Below, piece by piece: positions 9,185 through 19,713 of a stretch of DNA of 45,389 nucleotides. The stretch's first letter is position 1. Every line of letters begins with the position of its first letter. Source of the DNA: an uncultured Verrucomicrobiales bacterium (GTDB lineage: Bacteria > Verrucomicrobiota > Verrucomicrobiia > Verrucomicrobiales > Akkermansiaceae); assembly GCA_937969495.1 (NCBI GenBank), contig CALBVY010000060.1, positions 1 to 45,389 on the forward strand. The letters run 5' to 3'. Both the position numbers and the translations under genes were made by a program. The notes under the pieces are model-generated. The model worked only from the letters and a program-made list of their open reading frames with translations. It did not search any database and was not told the origin of the DNA.

Positions 9185-10384
9185 ATGATTCCCGATATTT
9201 TAGATAGTCATTTGCAGTCTACACTCAGCGAAATTAAGGCTGATGGACTTTATAAATCTGAGCGATTGATAGGCTCATCGCAGAATAGCCAAATCACCCT
9301 CAAGGACGGCCGTAGCGTCATTAATCTGTGCGCCAATAACTATCTTGGCTTGGCAGATGACCCTCGGGTGATGGAAGCGGCAGAACGCGCGCTTAAGGAC
9401 TGGGGCTTCGGTATGGCCTCTGTTCGCTTCATCTGCGGCACCCAGACTCTGCACCGCGAATTAGAAGAGAAAATTTCCGAGTTTCTAGGTACTGAAGACA
9501 CCATTCTCTACCCATCATGCTTTGATGCTAACGGCGGACTTTTTGAAGTCCTACTCAGTGCTGAAGATGCCATTATCTCAGACAGCCTCAATCACGCCTC
9601 GATCATTGATGGCGTGCGGCTCTGTAAGGCGCAGCGCTATCGTTATGCCAATAATAACATGGCAGATCTTGAAGCCAAACTACAAGAAGCAGATCGCGCT
9701 GGAGCACGCTTTAAGATGATCACCACGGATGGCGTTTTTTCCATGGATGGTATCATCTGTCAGTTAGATGAAGTGCACCGACTTGCTGAGAAGTATAATG
9801 CCATTGTCCACTTTGATGACTGTCACTCTACCGGATTCCTCGGCGCACGTGGCCGTGGCACCCATGAGCACTGTGGTTTATTTGGAAAAATCGACCTCAC
9901 CACCGGGACTCTAGGAAAAGCGCTAGGCGGAGCCTCAGGAGGATACACCTCCGGGAAAAAAGAAATCATCGAACTCCTTCGCCAGCGATCTAGACCGTAT
10001 TTATTTTCCAACAGTATTGCACCTGTGATTGTAGCGGCCTCCCTTGAGGTATTTAAAATACTCACTGAGTCCACTGAACTAGCGGACCGCGTAAAGGCTA
10101 ATACAGAGTATTTCCGTAATCAGCTCGCTACCACTGGCTTCACCGTAGCGGGCGCTGATCACCCGATCTGCCCAGTGATGATTGGAGATGCCGCGCTCTC
10201 CCAGAAGTTCTCTGAACGACTGCTAGAAAAAGGAGTATTTGCCATCGGCTTCTTCTACCCTGTGGTGCCACACGGCAGTGCACGTATCCGCACTCAAGTA
10301 GGTGCAGGGCATACGCGCGAACAGCTAGATCGCGCCATTGAAGCTTTTGTCGAAACCGGAAAAGAACTTGGCATCATTAGCTAA
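9185..10384 (+). CDS. kbl: Glycine C-acetyltransferase (2-amino-3-ketobutyrate CoA ligase)
   Basis: 399 residues, full length for the alpha-oxoamine synthase subfamily. It cleaves 2-amino-3-ketobutyrate with CoA to glycine and acetyl-CoA using PLP. Visible motifs are the [16 protein letters not shown] substrate segment, [13 protein letters not shown], the [19 protein letters not shown] segment, and the PLP-binding lysine K245 within [13 protein letters not shown]. It starts at ATG 9185 and is followed after 21 bp by tdh, so the two make the classical two-step threonine-to-glycine pathway in pathway-reversed gene order. 8-amino-7-oxononanoate synthase (BioF) is a paralogue, but the tdh neighbour and the N-terminal sequence favour Kbl. 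Confidence 0.95.
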   Translation: MIPDILDSHLQSTLSEIKADGLYKSERLIGSSQNSQITLKDGRSVINLCANNYLGLADDPRVMEAAERALKDWGFGMASVRFICGTQTLHRELEEKISEFLGTEDTILYPSCFDANGGLFEVLLSAEDAIISDSLNHASIIDGVRLCKAQRYRYANNNMADLEAKLQEADRAGARFKMITTDGVFSMDGIICQLDEVHRLAEKYNAIVHFDDCHSTGFLGARGRGTHEHCGLFGKIDLTTGTLGKALGGASGGYTSGKKEIIELLRQRSRPYLFSNSIAPVIVAASLEVFKILTESTELADRVKANTEYFRNQLATTGFTVAGADHPICPVMIGDAALSQKFSERLLEKGVFAIGFFYPVVPHGSARIRTQVGAGHTREQLDRAIEAFVETGKELGIIS

Positions 10385-10405
10385 CTAACACTGCCCCTAT
10401 TTCGC

Positions 10406-11431
10406 ATGAAAGCACTCGTTAAAGCTAAACCTGAACAAGGATTATGGTTAGAGGATGTTCCAGAGCCTGAATGTGGCCCAATGGATGTGCTGATCCGCAT
10501 TCAGAAAACATCCATCTGCGGTACTGATTTTCACATTTGGAAATGGGATGACTGGGCGCAAAAAACCATTAAAACCCCGCTAGTCATTGGGCATGAATTT
10601 TGCGGAGAAATTGTTGCCGTAGGAAGTGGCGTGGAAGACTTCGTTATCGGTGAACGTGTGTCCGGTGAAGGTCATATTGTCTGTGGCCACTGCCGAAGTT
10701 GTCTAGCCGGACGCCGCCACCTTTGCCCTAACACATTGGGTGTAGGCATCCACCGCCCAGGTGCTTTTGCCGAGTATCTTGCGATCCCCGCTAGCAATGC
10801 TTACAAGGTGCCCGATGAGATACCATCTGACGTCGTCTCTTCCTTTGACCCCCTGGGGAATGCAGTTCACACTGCTCTGTCTTGGGACCTAACAGCGGAA
10901 GATATTTTAATTACTGGAGCTGGCCCAATAGGGTGTATGGCCGCTGCGGTAGCTCGCTTTGCAGGTGCTCGTCACGTTGTGGTCACGGATGTAAACCCCT
11001 ACCGCCTCGATCTTGCTAAAAAACTGGGCGCCACCCGCGTAGTGGATGTTTCCAAGGAATCGCTGAGTGATGTAAAAGCTGAACTTGATATGAAGGAAGG
11101 CTTTGACGTGGCGATGGAAATGTCAGGCCATCCAAGTGGCCTCAATGACATCCTCGAACACACATCAAATGGAGCCAAGGTCTCACTTCTCGGTATCTTT
11201 CCAAAAGACTTTGCCATCAACTGGGACAAAGTTATTTTCAAAGGGCTTGTCCTCAAGGGAATTTACGGGCGTGAGATGTATGAGACATGGTATCGTATGT
11301 CATCCATGATCCGGGCAGGTCTAGATATTAGCCCCGTGCTGACTCATCAGTTTCACTACAGCGAGTTCCAAAAAGGCATTGATGTCATTCAATCTGGAAA
11401 CTGCGGTAAAGTGGTTCTTAACTGGGACTAA
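10406..11431 (+). CDS. tdh: L-threonine 3-dehydrogenase
   Basis: 341 residues, zinc-dependent medium-chain dehydrogenase. It oxidises L-threonine to 2-amino-3-ketobutyrate with NAD, the substrate of the upstream kbl product. Catalytic zinc ligands are in ICGTDFHIW and GHEFCGE. The structural zinc lobe is C-G-H-C-R-S-C with a later C ([15 protein letters not shown]). The [18 protein letters not shown] segment is the Rossmann NAD site, with VTDVNPYRL after it. It starts 21 bp after the kbl stop and is convergent with the glucosidase gene (25 bp between the stop codons). No terminator hairpin was seen between them. Confidence 0.95.
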   Translation: MKALVKAKPEQGLWLEDVPEPECGPMDVLIRIQKTSICGTDFHIWKWDDWAQKTIKTPLVIGHEFCGEIVAVGSGVEDFVIGERVSGEGHIVCGHCRSCLAGRRHLCPNTLGVGIHRPGAFAEYLAIPASNAYKVPDEIPSDVVSSFDPLGNAVHTALSWDLTAEDILITGAGPIGCMAAAVARFAGARHVVVTDVNPYRLDLAKKLGATRVVDVSKESLSDVKAELDMKEGFDVAMEMSGHPSGLNDILEHTSNGAKVSLLGIFPKDFAINWDKVIFKGLVLKGIYGREMYETWYRMSSMIRAGLDISPVLTHQFHYSEFQKGIDVIQSGNCGKVVLNWD

Positions 11432-11456
11432 CCACTAAGAAAAAACCGGCTGCCCC

Positions 11457-14120
11457 CTACTTGCTGACCATATCGCGTTTGTGAATCAAATGCGTCACCA
11501 GAGATGTCCATCCTGTTTGATGAGATGCCCCAAGGCCTTCTCCTGTTTCTGCATGGAAGTACTCGTGAAATAGAATTAAGTCCTGCCAGTGATCTTTCTC
11601 CGCATAACGGCTAGCATCACCAAAACACGGGCGTATACCATTTTTACCCGGAGTAAATAAACTCACAAGTCTAGCGCAGATATCATGCGCCACCTCACGG
11701 AGGTTTGCCTGTTTCCCTGAACCCACAGGATACTCCACAGTAAAGGAGTCACCGTAATAGAAATAGTAACGTTCAAGTGCCTCGATCAGAAGGTAGTTGG
11801 TGGGGAACCACACAGGGCCACGCCAGTTCGAGTTCCCTCCAAACATATCTGTCTCTGATTCCCCAGGTGTGTAGCGCACCTCATTGGTCTTACCACCATG
11901 ACTAAAGATAAAGGGCTTTTCCTCATGCGCCTTACTCAGTGAGCGAATACCATGAGGAGAAAGAAACTCCTTAGGATCTAACATTCTCTCTAGCGTCCTG
12001 CGGAGTTGCTCTTCAGACGCTACAGAAAGTAAGATCAGATCACCAATATCACGTTTCTTGGTACGGCGGAAGGATATGTACTTTAACATATCAGGCCTGT
12101 TAGATAAAAACCAATCGACCCGACGCTTAAAGTCCGGGAGCCTATCCAACGTGCCCTGCGTAAGCGTCATCGTTGCAAACAGAGGTAACAATCCCACTAG
12201 CGAGCGAGTCCGTAGGTGCATAGGCTCATTACTATTAATCATAAGCTGATCGTAGTAGAAGCCATCCTCCTCATTCCAGAGACCCGTACCACCGATGGTA
12301 TTAATCGCATCCGTGATATTAACAAAATGCTCAAAGAACTTGGATGCGATATCTTCATAAGCGGGGTTCTCTGGTGCTAGCTCAAGAGCCATGGCTAGCA
12401 TCGTAAGGCAATAGCTCGCCATCCATGCCGTGCCATCCGCTTGATTAAGTGTGGAGCCATCTGGTAATGCATGGGACCGATCAAAAACACCAATGTTATC
12501 CAATCCGAGGAACCCACCACCAAAGACGTGCCGCCCCTCGCTATCTTTTCTATTCACCCACCACGTAAAGTTAATAAGGAGCTTCTGAAATGCCTTTTCT
12601 AAGAAAACCAGATCGCGCTGCCCCTGAGGTGCTCCTATTTTATACACACGCCATACAGCCCATGCATGCACAGGAGGATTCACATCAGAAAAGTTCCACT
12701 CGTAAGCTGGTAGCTGTCCATTGGGATGCATATACCATTCCCGCATTAACAACAGGAGCTGATCCTTGGCAAAGTCAGGATCAATAGCAGCAAAGGCAAT
12801 CATGTGAAAGGCGGAGTCCCAGGCAGCAAACCATGGATACTCCCACTTATCAGGCATGGAAAACACATCTTGCGCATAAACGTGCTGCCAATCATGATTC
12901 CTACCTTGCAAACGGCGTGAGGGTAGTGGCCTACCATCCGGACTATGAGTCAGCCAGTCTTTAACAACAAAGTGATAGAACTGCTTGGTCCACAGTAACC
13001 CCGCGTAAGACTGCCGGCACACTAACTTCTCTTCAGGTGAGAGATGCTGGGGAATCTTATCATGATAAAACTCATCACACTCCCTAACACGAGCGGCGAG
13101 CGTTTCTTCAAATTCTCCAAAAGATGGAAACCCATTATCTTCCCCCTCCCGGTGGAGACGACAACGGATCGAAACCGATTGCCCAGAGGCGATATTAAGC
13201 TGGAAAACCGCTGACGCCTTGGTGCCGGTTTGCTTCGGATTAACAGCATCTTTTGCACCATTGATAAGATGGCGGTGAAAAGCATCCTTGGTGTAAGGAC
13301 TGTTACTTTTTCTTGAGAAAATCAATTCCTCGTTTGTTTCGTTTTCGGTAAAAAGCCAGCTCTCTGGATGACTCTCAGCAGAAGATTCTGCATGAAATAC
13401 AAACTTCCCTAATGTCTCATGATCAATCTTGAGAACACCGTCTTCCAAAGTCATACTGGGCTTTCTAAAAGGCTTTTCGCTTTTATTCCCACCCTCCCAG
13501 ATATTACGCAACCATACCATCGGCAGCACATGAATAGGTGCCTCATCTGGCCCCCTGTTGGTCACGGTGATTTTCCACAGAATATCTTCAGGAGTGCGTT
13601 TGGCAATTTCCTGAACCACATCAAAATAACGGTCTTCATCAAACACCCCAAGATCCTCCAGCTCTACTTCTGGATCACGTCGCGTGAGTTTACTATTTGC
13701 CTCCAGTAGCGCACTATAGGGATACTCACACTGTGGATATTTATAGAGCACCTTGGTATAGGAATGGGAAGGGCTGGAGTCTAAGTAATAGTAACACTCC
13801 TTACAGTCTTCACCATGATTACCCTCATGGCCACCAAACCCAAAAAGGCGCTCCTTAAGGATAGGATCTTTACCATTCCAAAGTGCAGGGGCAAAACAAA
13901 GCCTACCGCGGCGGTCTGACCAGCCATTCAGCCCATCTTCACTCCAGCGATACACCCTACTCCGTGCCTGATCATGTGGAAATGCAGACCAACAATGACC
14001 ATGATCTGAATAATCTTCACGCACCGTCCCCCACTGCCGCTCGCTAAGATAAGGCCCCCAACGCAACCAATTCTTGGCGCGTTCACGGTTTTCTCTAATA
14101 CGCTGGTTTTCAGGAATCAT
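11457..14120 (-). CDS. GH63-like (MGH1-like) glucosidase
   Basis: 887 residues, cytoplasmic (no signal peptide). The N-terminus (RAKNWLRWGPYLSERQWGTV, then REDYSDHGHCWSAFPHDQAR) and the long C-terminal alpha/alpha-barrel (WFAAWDSAFHMIAFAAIDPD, FLGLDNIGVFDRSHALPDGS, GNSNWRGPVWFPTNYLLIEA, YFHAETGEGLGASHQTGWTS) are those of the large glucosidase family that includes yeast Ymr196w, related to GH63 processing glucosidase I. The substrate is not known from sequence; trehalose-, glucosylglycerate- or mannosylglycerate-like compatible solutes are plausible because related GH63 enzymes use them. I did not assign the catalytic acid and base. The gene begins 71 bp after the CNNM gene, on the same strand. 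Confidence 0.8.
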   Translation of the reverse strand: MIPENQRIRENRERAKNWLRWGPYLSERQWGTVREDYSDHGHCWSAFPHDQARSRVYRWSEDGLNGWSDRRGRLCFAPALWNGKDPILKERLFGFGGHEGNHGEDCKECYYYLDSSPSHSYTKVLYKYPQCEYPYSALLEANSKLTRRDPEVELEDLGVFDEDRYFDVVQEIAKRTPEDILWKITVTNRGPDEAPIHVLPMVWLRNIWEGGNKSEKPFRKPSMTLEDGVLKIDHETLGKFVFHAESSAESHPESWLFTENETNEELIFSRKSNSPYTKDAFHRHLINGAKDAVNPKQTGTKASAVFQLNIASGQSVSIRCRLHREGEDNGFPSFGEFEETLAARVRECDEFYHDKIPQHLSPEEKLVCRQSYAGLLWTKQFYHFVVKDWLTHSPDGRPLPSRRLQGRNHDWQHVYAQDVFSMPDKWEYPWFAAWDSAFHMIAFAAIDPDFAKDQLLLLMREWYMHPNGQLPAYEWNFSDVNPPVHAWAVWRVYKIGAPQGQRDLVFLEKAFQKLLINFTWWVNRKDSEGRHVFGGGFLGLDNIGVFDRSHALPDGSTLNQADGTAWMASYCLTMLAMALELAPENPAYEDIASKFFEHFVNITDAINTIGGTGLWNEEDGFYYDQLMINSNEPMHLRTRSLVGLLPLFATMTLTQGTLDRLPDFKRRVDWFLSNRPDMLKYISFRRTKKRDIGDLILLSVASEEQLRRTLERMLDPKEFLSPHGIRSLSKAHEEKPFIFSHGGKTNEVRYTPGESETDMFGGNSNWRGPVWFPTNYLLIEALERYYFYYGDSFTVEYPVGSGKQANLREVAHDICARLVSLFTPGKNGIRPCFGDASRYAEKDHWQDLILFHEYFHAETGEGLGASHQTGWTSLVTHLIHKRDMVSK

Positions 14121-14191
14121 ATCAAGGCGGCAGTGACTACGGGCTGTTCAAATAAATCATCCTCTAGATAAGCCAAAGTAGACTGATAAAA

Positions 14192-15271
14192 TTACTTAGC
14201 CACCTCTTGGCTATCTACATTGAGCCCCATGGCTGCGGCACGCTTTGCCCAGAGAGCACGTGCAAGCACCTGCATATCTTCATTACGATCTGCTTCATCC
14301 ATAATCTCCATTCCCAGCAAGGTCTCTACCACATCCTCCATGGTAACCACCCCATCCATACCGCCAAATTCATCCACCACTAACATCAGGTGCTGCTTCT
14401 CCTGAGTCATCATTGTAAAGGTATGATAGATGGAATCATTTCCAGACACAGCCTTGATATCCCGGATGAATTCTACGATGGTTTTACCCTTATCTGCATT
14501 CAATAACTTCGCAGACATGATGTCACTTTTCAGTACAAATCCAGTGATATGATCACGTTCTTTTTCAAAAACAGGGACTCGCGAAAAGGGGCGGGGCATC
14601 GCTTCGGTCAGAAACTCATCCACAGTAGTCGATTGACTCAGCGCGTAAACCACCGTCCGTGGAGTCATAATGTCACGCACCTTGGAGGACTTAAACATAA
14701 AGAGATTTTGTAAAATACGGTTCTCATCATCTTCCAGTTCACCAGTCTGAGAGCCTATCTCGGCCATTGCTACTAGCTCAGCGCGGCTTACCCCATGGGC
14801 GGCTCCGTCACCTCCTAGCATCTTGGTGATCATCTTCAGCACAGGCTGAGGCCATGGCGGCAGATAGGTAAGCACCCAGATCATAACACGTAGAATAAAG
14901 GTAGTGGGAGAAGCGAGGACACGCCAAAGTTTAGCCCCCAAAGTCTTAGGGATAATCTCAGAGAGAATAAGCACCAGAAGGGTGAGCACACCTGCAAAAA
15001 TAGCCTCGCCAGTGTCATTATAGAGCACCTTCCACTGCGCACCAGCACCCGCAGCTCCCATGGTGTGTGCAATGGTGTTTAACGTAAGGATGGCTGAGAG
15101 CGGCTCATCCACCTTCTCCTTCATCTTCGCTAGATGCTTAGCGTATTTTTTTTCCGATGAAAGTTCATGCTGAACAAAGCCAGGGGTGACTGACAGCAAG
15201 ACAGCCTCCAGAATAGAACACAGAAAAGACACACCAAGTGCCAGTAAAACGTAGAATATCAGTAAGCCCAT
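14192..15271 (-). CDS. CNNM/CBS-domain membrane protein (HlyC/CorC-type)
   Basis: 359 residues. Residues 1-170 form a CNNM (DUF21) transmembrane domain: the N-terminal helix LLIFYVLLALGVSFLCSILE, the NTIAHTMGAAGAGAQ segment, and AGVLTLLVLILSEIIPKTLG. Residues ~195-325 hold a pair of CBS domains (VRDIMTPRTVVYALS and HLMLVVDEFGGMDGVVTMED). Family members are linked to Mg2+ or other divalent cation homeostasis, with nucleotide sensing by CBS. The C-terminal CorC/HlyC domain of longer relatives is absent; the protein stops soon after CBS2. 'Hemolysin' labels for this family are historical and unlikely to reflect function. Confidence 0.88.
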   Translation of the reverse strand: MGLLIFYVLLALGVSFLCSILEAVLLSVTPGFVQHELSSEKKYAKHLAKMKEKVDEPLSAILTLNTIAHTMGAAGAGAQWKVLYNDTGEAIFAGVLTLLVLILSEIIPKTLGAKLWRVLASPTTFILRVMIWVLTYLPPWPQPVLKMITKMLGGDGAAHGVSRAELVAMAEIGSQTGELEDDENRILQNLFMFKSSKVRDIMTPRTVVYALSQSTTVDEFLTEAMPRPFSRVPVFEKERDHITGFVLKSDIMSAKLLNADKGKTIVEFIRDIKAVSGNDSIYHTFTMMTQEKQHLMLVVDEFGGMDGVVTMEDVVETLLGMEIMDEADRNEDMQVLARALWAKRAAAMGLNVDSQEVAK

Positions 15272-15374
15272 TGCGTATGAATATGAAGCTACATAAACGC
15301 ATAACGCATCTTAAACAAGGAATATCCAACTGTCTTTCTGATAACACCTCTTTAAATACCCTATTCTGGACATT

Positions 15375-16442
15375 TTAGGACTTCTTGGAAACGTAATCAA
15401 CTAACCAGTCTCCCACCTCAGATGTCTTATAGGCATTATCCCCAGAGAGGTCTTCTGTGCAATATTCTGCTGCTAAGGACGCATCCACAGCCTCACGGAT
15501 CAGCTTACCCTCGTCCATAAGATCGAAGGCGTATTCGAACATCATTGCGGCGGAGAGCACAGTGGCGAGTGGATTGGCGATATCTTTTCCAGCAGCTTGT
15601 GGATAAGAGCCGTGAATAGGCTCAAAGACACTGGTGTGAACCCCCATCGATGCTGATGGCAGCATCCCCATGGAGCCAGTGATCACAGATGCTTCATCGG
15701 TAAGAATGTCACCAAACATATTTTCCGTCACCATGACATCAAAACTCTTTGGCCACTGGATGATGCGCATGGCGGCATTATCGACGAGCATGAATTCAGT
15801 CTCCACATCAGGGTATTGAGGTGCCATTTCCTGACCAATCTCACGCCAGAGACGCGAGCTCTCCAGTACGTTGGCTTTATCCACGATAGTGAGTTTTTTC
15901 CGGCGCTTCATCGCATACTCATAACCGAGCTTAAGGATACGTTCGATTTCTTCACGGGTATAGACACAGGTATCAAAAGCGCTATTACCATCGTCTGTGC
16001 GCCCTCTCTCACCAAAGTAAATCCCACCAGTAAGCTCACGGACACACATAAAGTCGACACCATCCACTAGATCCGTGCGGAGAGGAGACTTATCAATAAG
16101 AGAGGGGAAACTCACCACGGGACGGAGATTTGCGTAAAGGCCAAGCTTCTTACGCATTCCTAACAAGCCTTGCTCTGGGCGCACCGTCGCTTTGGGGTTA
16201 TTATCGTATTTAGGGTCACCTATGGCACCAAAGAGAACAGCGTCTGATTGCATACACAGCTCATGCGTGGCTTCTGGATAAGGATCCCCCACTTCATCAA
16301 TGGCGCAGGCGCCCATCAGCCCATGTTCATAGCTGAGCTCATGACCGAATTGATCACAAATGGCTTGAGTAACTTTGAGTGCTTGATAGATAACTTCCGG
16401 GCCAATGCCGTCGCCGGCGAGAACTGCGATGTTTAGTTTCAT
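15375..16442 (-). CDS. leuB: 3-isopropylmalate dehydrogenase
   Basis: 355 residues from ATG 16442; the frame is open upstream to 16502, but homologues start at [17 protein letters not shown]. It oxidatively decarboxylates 3-isopropylmalate to 2-ketoisocaproate with NAD in leucine synthesis. Visible are the substrate-binding arginines in LRPVVSFPS and [17 protein letters not shown], the catalytic Tyr/Lys region (YTREEIERI and [16 protein letters not shown]) and the metal-binding aspartates in [18 protein letters not shown]. It is the last gene of leuC-leuD-leuB, starting 35 bp after leuD. Confidence 0.96.
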   Translation of the reverse strand: MKLNIAVLAGDGIGPEVIYQALKVTQAICDQFGHELSYEHGLMGACAIDEVGDPYPEATHELCMQSDAVLFGAIGDPKYDNNPKATVRPEQGLLGMRKKLGLYANLRPVVSFPSLIDKSPLRTDLVDGVDFMCVRELTGGIYFGERGRTDDGNSAFDTCVYTREEIERILKLGYEYAMKRRKKLTIVDKANVLESSRLWREIGQEMAPQYPDVETEFMLVDNAAMRIIQWPKSFDVMVTENMFGDILTDEASVITGSMGMLPSASMGVHTSVFEPIHGSYPQAAGKDIANPLATVLSAAMMFEYAFDLMDEGKLIREAVDASLAAEYCTEDLSGDNAYKTSEVGDWLVDYVSKKS

Positions 16443-16477
16443 AGTGATCTGATGGTTTTCTTTGTTAGGTGAGAATT

Positions 16478-17074
16478 TTAGTAGAAGCTCGTCCGCTCCC
16501 ACGCTTCGATTTTTTCCTTATTACTCATTAGGTAGTCAATGTCATCATAGCCATTAAGTAGACAGTTTTTCTTATAGCCATTGATCTCGAAGCTCTCCGA
16601 GTCCCCAGCAACATCAAGGGTAATGGTCTGCTCGGGAAGATCTACGGTCACTGAGGTCTTAGGGTCTGCTTGGATCGCTTTAAATAACTTAATCAGAAAT
16701 GCCTCTGAGACCTGCACGGGTAACACACCATTATTGAGTGAGTTGCCCTTAAAGATATCGGCAAAAAAACTGGAGACTACGACGCGGATTCCGTAACCAG
16801 CAATCGCCCAGGCAGCGTGCTCACGGCTGGATCCACTGCCAAAGTTCTTCCCCCCCACGAGGATCTCCCCACTGTAGATGGGGTCATTCAATACGAAGTC
16901 CGGCTTTGGTTGGTTATTTTTATCGTAGCGCCAGTCACGAAAGAGATTGTCCCCAAAGCCCTCTTTGGTAGTGGCCTTAAGAAAACGCGCAGGGATGATC
17001 TGGTCCGTATCCACATTTTCAATGGGTAAAGGAATACAGGTTGAGGTAACGGTGGAGAATTTTTCGATAGCCAT
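16478..17074 (-). CDS. leuD: 3-isopropylmalate dehydratase, small subunit
   Basis: 198 residues from ATG 17074; a TTG three codons upstream is a weaker choice. The swivelling small subunit pairs with LeuC to isomerise 2- to 3-isopropylmalate. Typical segments are [15 protein letters not shown], the substrate loop [16 protein letters not shown] and [19 protein letters not shown]. Both start and stop fit the family length (~200). It sits between leuC (41 bp upstream) and leuB. Confidence 0.96.
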   Translation of the reverse strand: MAIEKFSTVTSTCIPLPIENVDTDQIIPARFLKATTKEGFGDNLFRDWRYDKNNQPKPDFVLNDPIYSGEILVGGKNFGSGSSREHAAWAIAGYGIRVVVSSFFADIFKGNSLNNGVLPVQVSEAFLIKLFKAIQADPKTSVTVDLPEQTITLDVAGDSESFEINGYKKNCLLNGYDDIDYLMSNKEKIEAWERTSFY

Positions 17075-17115
17075 ATGAATCAATGGTGAGTTGCAAATAA
17101 TAAAGGATCAATGAA

Positions 17116-18540
17116 CTAGACCAGCGCCGGCTCGCGAGCTTCCAGCATACTTCGGGGATCTGCCACCTCACCTTGAATGGCCGCAGCGGCGGCGGTGAGC
17201 ACACTGGCAAGTAATGTCCGAGAGCCAGGACCTTGACGACCTTCAAAGTTACGGTTCGAAGTAGAAACACTGTATTTCCCCGCTGGAATCTTATCCTCAT
17301 TCATCGCCAAACAGGCGGAACAACCAGGCTGACGCATCACAAATCCAGCTTCGGTGAGAATATCAATTAACCCTTCCTCGCGTGCTTGCTTTTCCACACG
17401 ACGACTACCGGGGACAATCCATGCTGTGACGTGCTCGGCCTTTTTTCTCCCCTTTACAAAACTACAGAATGCTCGGAGATCTTCAATACGCCCATTAGTG
17501 CATGATCCCACGAATACAAAATCGATTTTTTTCCCTATCAGCTGATCACCAGGCTGGAATCCCATATAGTCCATGGACTGCTTAAAGGTGGCCTGCCCGG
17601 CTTCATCAATTTCATCCAGAGTGGGGATGGAGCCTGTAATCCCTACACCCATTCCTGGGTTCGTGCCGTAGGTGATCATGGGCTCAATATCGGAGGCATC
17701 AAAGTGAAATACCTGATCAAACTCAGCGCCTACATCCGTCTTTAAAGTCTGCCAGTAAGCAAGTGCTTCATCCCAGTCTGCGCCCTTGGGGGCAAAATCA
17801 CGTCCCTCGATGTAGTCAAAGGTTGTCTGGTCAGGGGCGATTAATCCGCCACGTGCCCCCAGCTCAATACTCATGTTACACAAAGTCATCCGCGCCTCCA
17901 TGGAAAGTGCTGTGATGGCTGATCCAGCAAACTCAACAAAATACCCCGTACCTCCACCTGTAGAAAGCTGAGAGATCACGTAGAGGATAATATCTTTAGC
18001 AGCGACCGCCTCCCCAAGCTCACCATCAATCTTGATCAGCATCGTCTTAGGGCGCGGCTGAAGGATACACTGGCTGGCAAAAACCATCTCTACCTCACTC
18101 GTACCAATCCCAAACGCAATGGTGCCAAACGCTCCGTGAGTAGAGGTATGACTATCACCACAAACAATGGTCATCCCCGGTAGCGTGTAACCATTTTCTG
18201 GCCCCACAACGTGTACGATACCATTTTTCTGATCACCCAGACCATACAGCGTGATACCAAACTCCGCGCAGTTCTTGGTTAGAGTCTCAACTTGAAACTT
18301 AGAAATAGGGTCCGTGATCGGCTTATCTTGATTCCAGGTAGGGATATTGTGATCAGGAGTAGCAATGGTCTTACTAGGGCGCAGCACACTCAGACCACGC
18401 TGTCTGATACCATTAAATGCCTGCGGCGAAGTGACCTCATGGGCGAATTGACGATCAATATAGAGCTGAGTGGGACCATCCGTAACATCCGTCACCGCGT
18501 GCGCATCCCAGATTTTATCAAATAGTGTCTTCGCCATCAT
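17116..18540 (-). CDS. leuC: 3-isopropylmalate dehydratase, large subunit
   Basis: 474 residues, aconitase-superfamily [4Fe-4S] enzyme of leucine biosynthesis. The N-terminus ([13 protein letters not shown]) is canonical. Cluster cysteines are in [14 protein letters not shown] and the [13 protein letters not shown] pair; [21 protein letters not shown] is the conserved substrate segment. Two tandem ATGs (18538-18540, 18535-18537) are possible starts; the first is given. The leader of about 90 bp up to the upstream terminator contains a purine-rich AGGAGG about 27 nt before the ATG, too far to be its ribosome site. First gene of a leuCDB operon, with leuA elsewhere. Confidence 0.96.
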   Translation of the reverse strand: MMAKTLFDKIWDAHAVTDVTDGPTQLYIDRQFAHEVTSPQAFNGIRQRGLSVLRPSKTIATPDHNIPTWNQDKPITDPISKFQVETLTKNCAEFGITLYGLGDQKNGIVHVVGPENGYTLPGMTIVCGDSHTSTHGAFGTIAFGIGTSEVEMVFASQCILQPRPKTMLIKIDGELGEAVAAKDIILYVISQLSTGGGTGYFVEFAGSAITALSMEARMTLCNMSIELGARGGLIAPDQTTFDYIEGRDFAPKGADWDEALAYWQTLKTDVGAEFDQVFHFDASDIEPMITYGTNPGMGVGITGSIPTLDEIDEAGQATFKQSMDYMGFQPGDQLIGKKIDFVFVGSCTNGRIEDLRAFCSFVKGRKKAEHVTAWIVPGSRRVEKQAREEGLIDILTEAGFVMRQPGCSACLAMNEDKIPAGKYSVSTSNRNFEGRQGPGSRTLLASVLTAAAAAIQGEVADPRSMLEAREPALV

Positions 18541-18628
18541 ATTTCAAAAAAGTGTGTCGCAAACTCCTCCTAGGAACTCGCGGGGGCGGGTATAATGGGA
18601 GATTGGCAGTAGGCGCGATCATAAACTT

Positions 18629-18663
18629 TAAAAAGTGTGGCTGCATGAAATCCATACAGCCAC
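18629..18663 (-). terminator. Rho-independent terminator after the outer-membrane barrel gene
   Basis: Read on the minus strand, GTGGCTGTATG (18663-18653), loop of 5 nt, CATGCAGCCAC (18647-18637), then a short T-rich run. The 11-bp stem has one G-U pair. It lies 31 bp past the stop of the barrel gene and upstream of leuC, so it insulates the leucine operon. Confidence 0.75.
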
Positions 18664-18693
18664 TACGCTCATCTCCTTACTCTGGAAGCAGCG

Positions 18694-19611
18694 CTAAAAA
18701 CGCGAACTCCAGCTCACTCCAAAGAATGGCGCAGTATCATAATCCGTGTCATAAAGACTATCACCAGAAGAGTCTTCCAGCTCCAGAGAACCTGCAAATT
18801 TCATCCCCATATAAAGCGATAGCTCAGCTGTATCACTGAACTTATAGCTAGCTCCCAGATAAACAGGCACACCACTATCTTCCCCCACACCGTCAGGTAT
18901 AAAATTACGATCACTCAGACGGAAGCGTAGCTTCTCGTAGCGCGCGCCTAAACTTAGTTTCCACTTTTCGCTAGCCTGCCAGTCTAGCACCAAGCCTGGC
19001 CCTTGGCTTGCACCCATACCTCTGCCAGTTTTTAACATAAGCTCATCATTGATCTGCCATCTAATGAGAAGAATGGGAAATAGATTCAGATCATCTTCCA
19101 GCTCAGAGCTGATACCAAAGCCCGGCCCAATGTAGAGCCGCTCACTTAGCTTGTAGGATGCCCCTGCTAGTAAACCTCCCGTTACCGCGTCCGAGATACT
19201 TGCTCCGTCTTCATAGTTTGCCCTTACAGAAGGCAGGGCAAAAAGACTCCACTGTGAGTTCAGCGATCGCCGAATAGGTGCAGAGAGTGTTAAGGCATGG
19301 ATCTTCCCCCATGGCTCAATCTTCATGCCATCGAAGCTATAATCATGATAGCCATACTCTAGCCCAATACCTACGGAGTCACCACGGCCCAGTGAGTATT
19401 TTGCCCCTACAGCAATGTTAGCACGGTCTACAGAAAACGCTCCTCCATCATCAAGATCTGTCTCCTGCTGATGCAGATAACCAGCATCAAGTGTCCACGC
19501 CCAAGACGGCTGTGGAGTCATCGATAGAGGGACTGCGGCCTCCTCGCCAGCCATTGCAATGCCAGGAGTAAAGGCAAAAGGAAGTAATCGTCTTAGGTAG
19601 TTCGTCATCAT
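18694..19611 (-). CDS. Outer-membrane beta-barrel protein, DUF6268-like
   Basis: 305 residues from the ATG pair at 19606-19611. Longer in-frame starts exist at 19632 and 19668, but the best signal peptide is MMTNYLRRLLPFAFTPGIAM. The mature part consists of alternating beta-strand segments with aromatic girdle residues (SWAWTLDAGYLHQQET, GIGLEYGYHDYSF, KWKLSLGARYEKLRFRLS) and ends in a C-terminal strand finishing with Phe (FFGVSWSSRF), the usual recognition signal for barrel insertion by Bam. The general pattern matches what I recall of DUF6268 proteins. The role is unknown. A GG-N10-GC element (TGGATC, 5 nt, TTGCC) at 19657-19643 resembles a weak sigma-54 site and would favour the shorter start. 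Confidence 0.7.
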   Translation of the reverse strand: MMTNYLRRLLPFAFTPGIAMAGEEAAVPLSMTPQPSWAWTLDAGYLHQQETDLDDGGAFSVDRANIAVGAKYSLGRGDSVGIGLEYGYHDYSFDGMKIEPWGKIHALTLSAPIRRSLNSQWSLFALPSVRANYEDGASISDAVTGGLLAGASYKLSERLYIGPGFGISSELEDDLNLFPILLIRWQINDELMLKTGRGMGASQGPGLVLDWQASEKWKLSLGARYEKLRFRLSDRNFIPDGVGEDSGVPVYLGASYKFSDTAELSLYMGMKFAGSLELEDSSGDSLYDTDYDTAPFFGVSWSSRF

Positions 19612-19713
19612 GACAATCAGTATGCCATTCATTTTCCACTCGGCAATACATGATCCATTTTTCTCCATTGGTATAAAGCCAAATGATCGCTATTGTTCCA
19701 CCTCAAACCTCCC

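Noticed and set aside
18556-18570. AGGAGG upstream of leuC as its ribosome-binding site
   Set aside because: It is about 27 nt before the ATG, and an in-frame stop separates any earlier start; it may belong to a leader peptide but nothing supports one.
18591-18596. TATAAT on the plus strand as a promoter
   Set aside because: No -35 element at 16-18 bp and no plus-strand gene follows; leuC is on the other strand.
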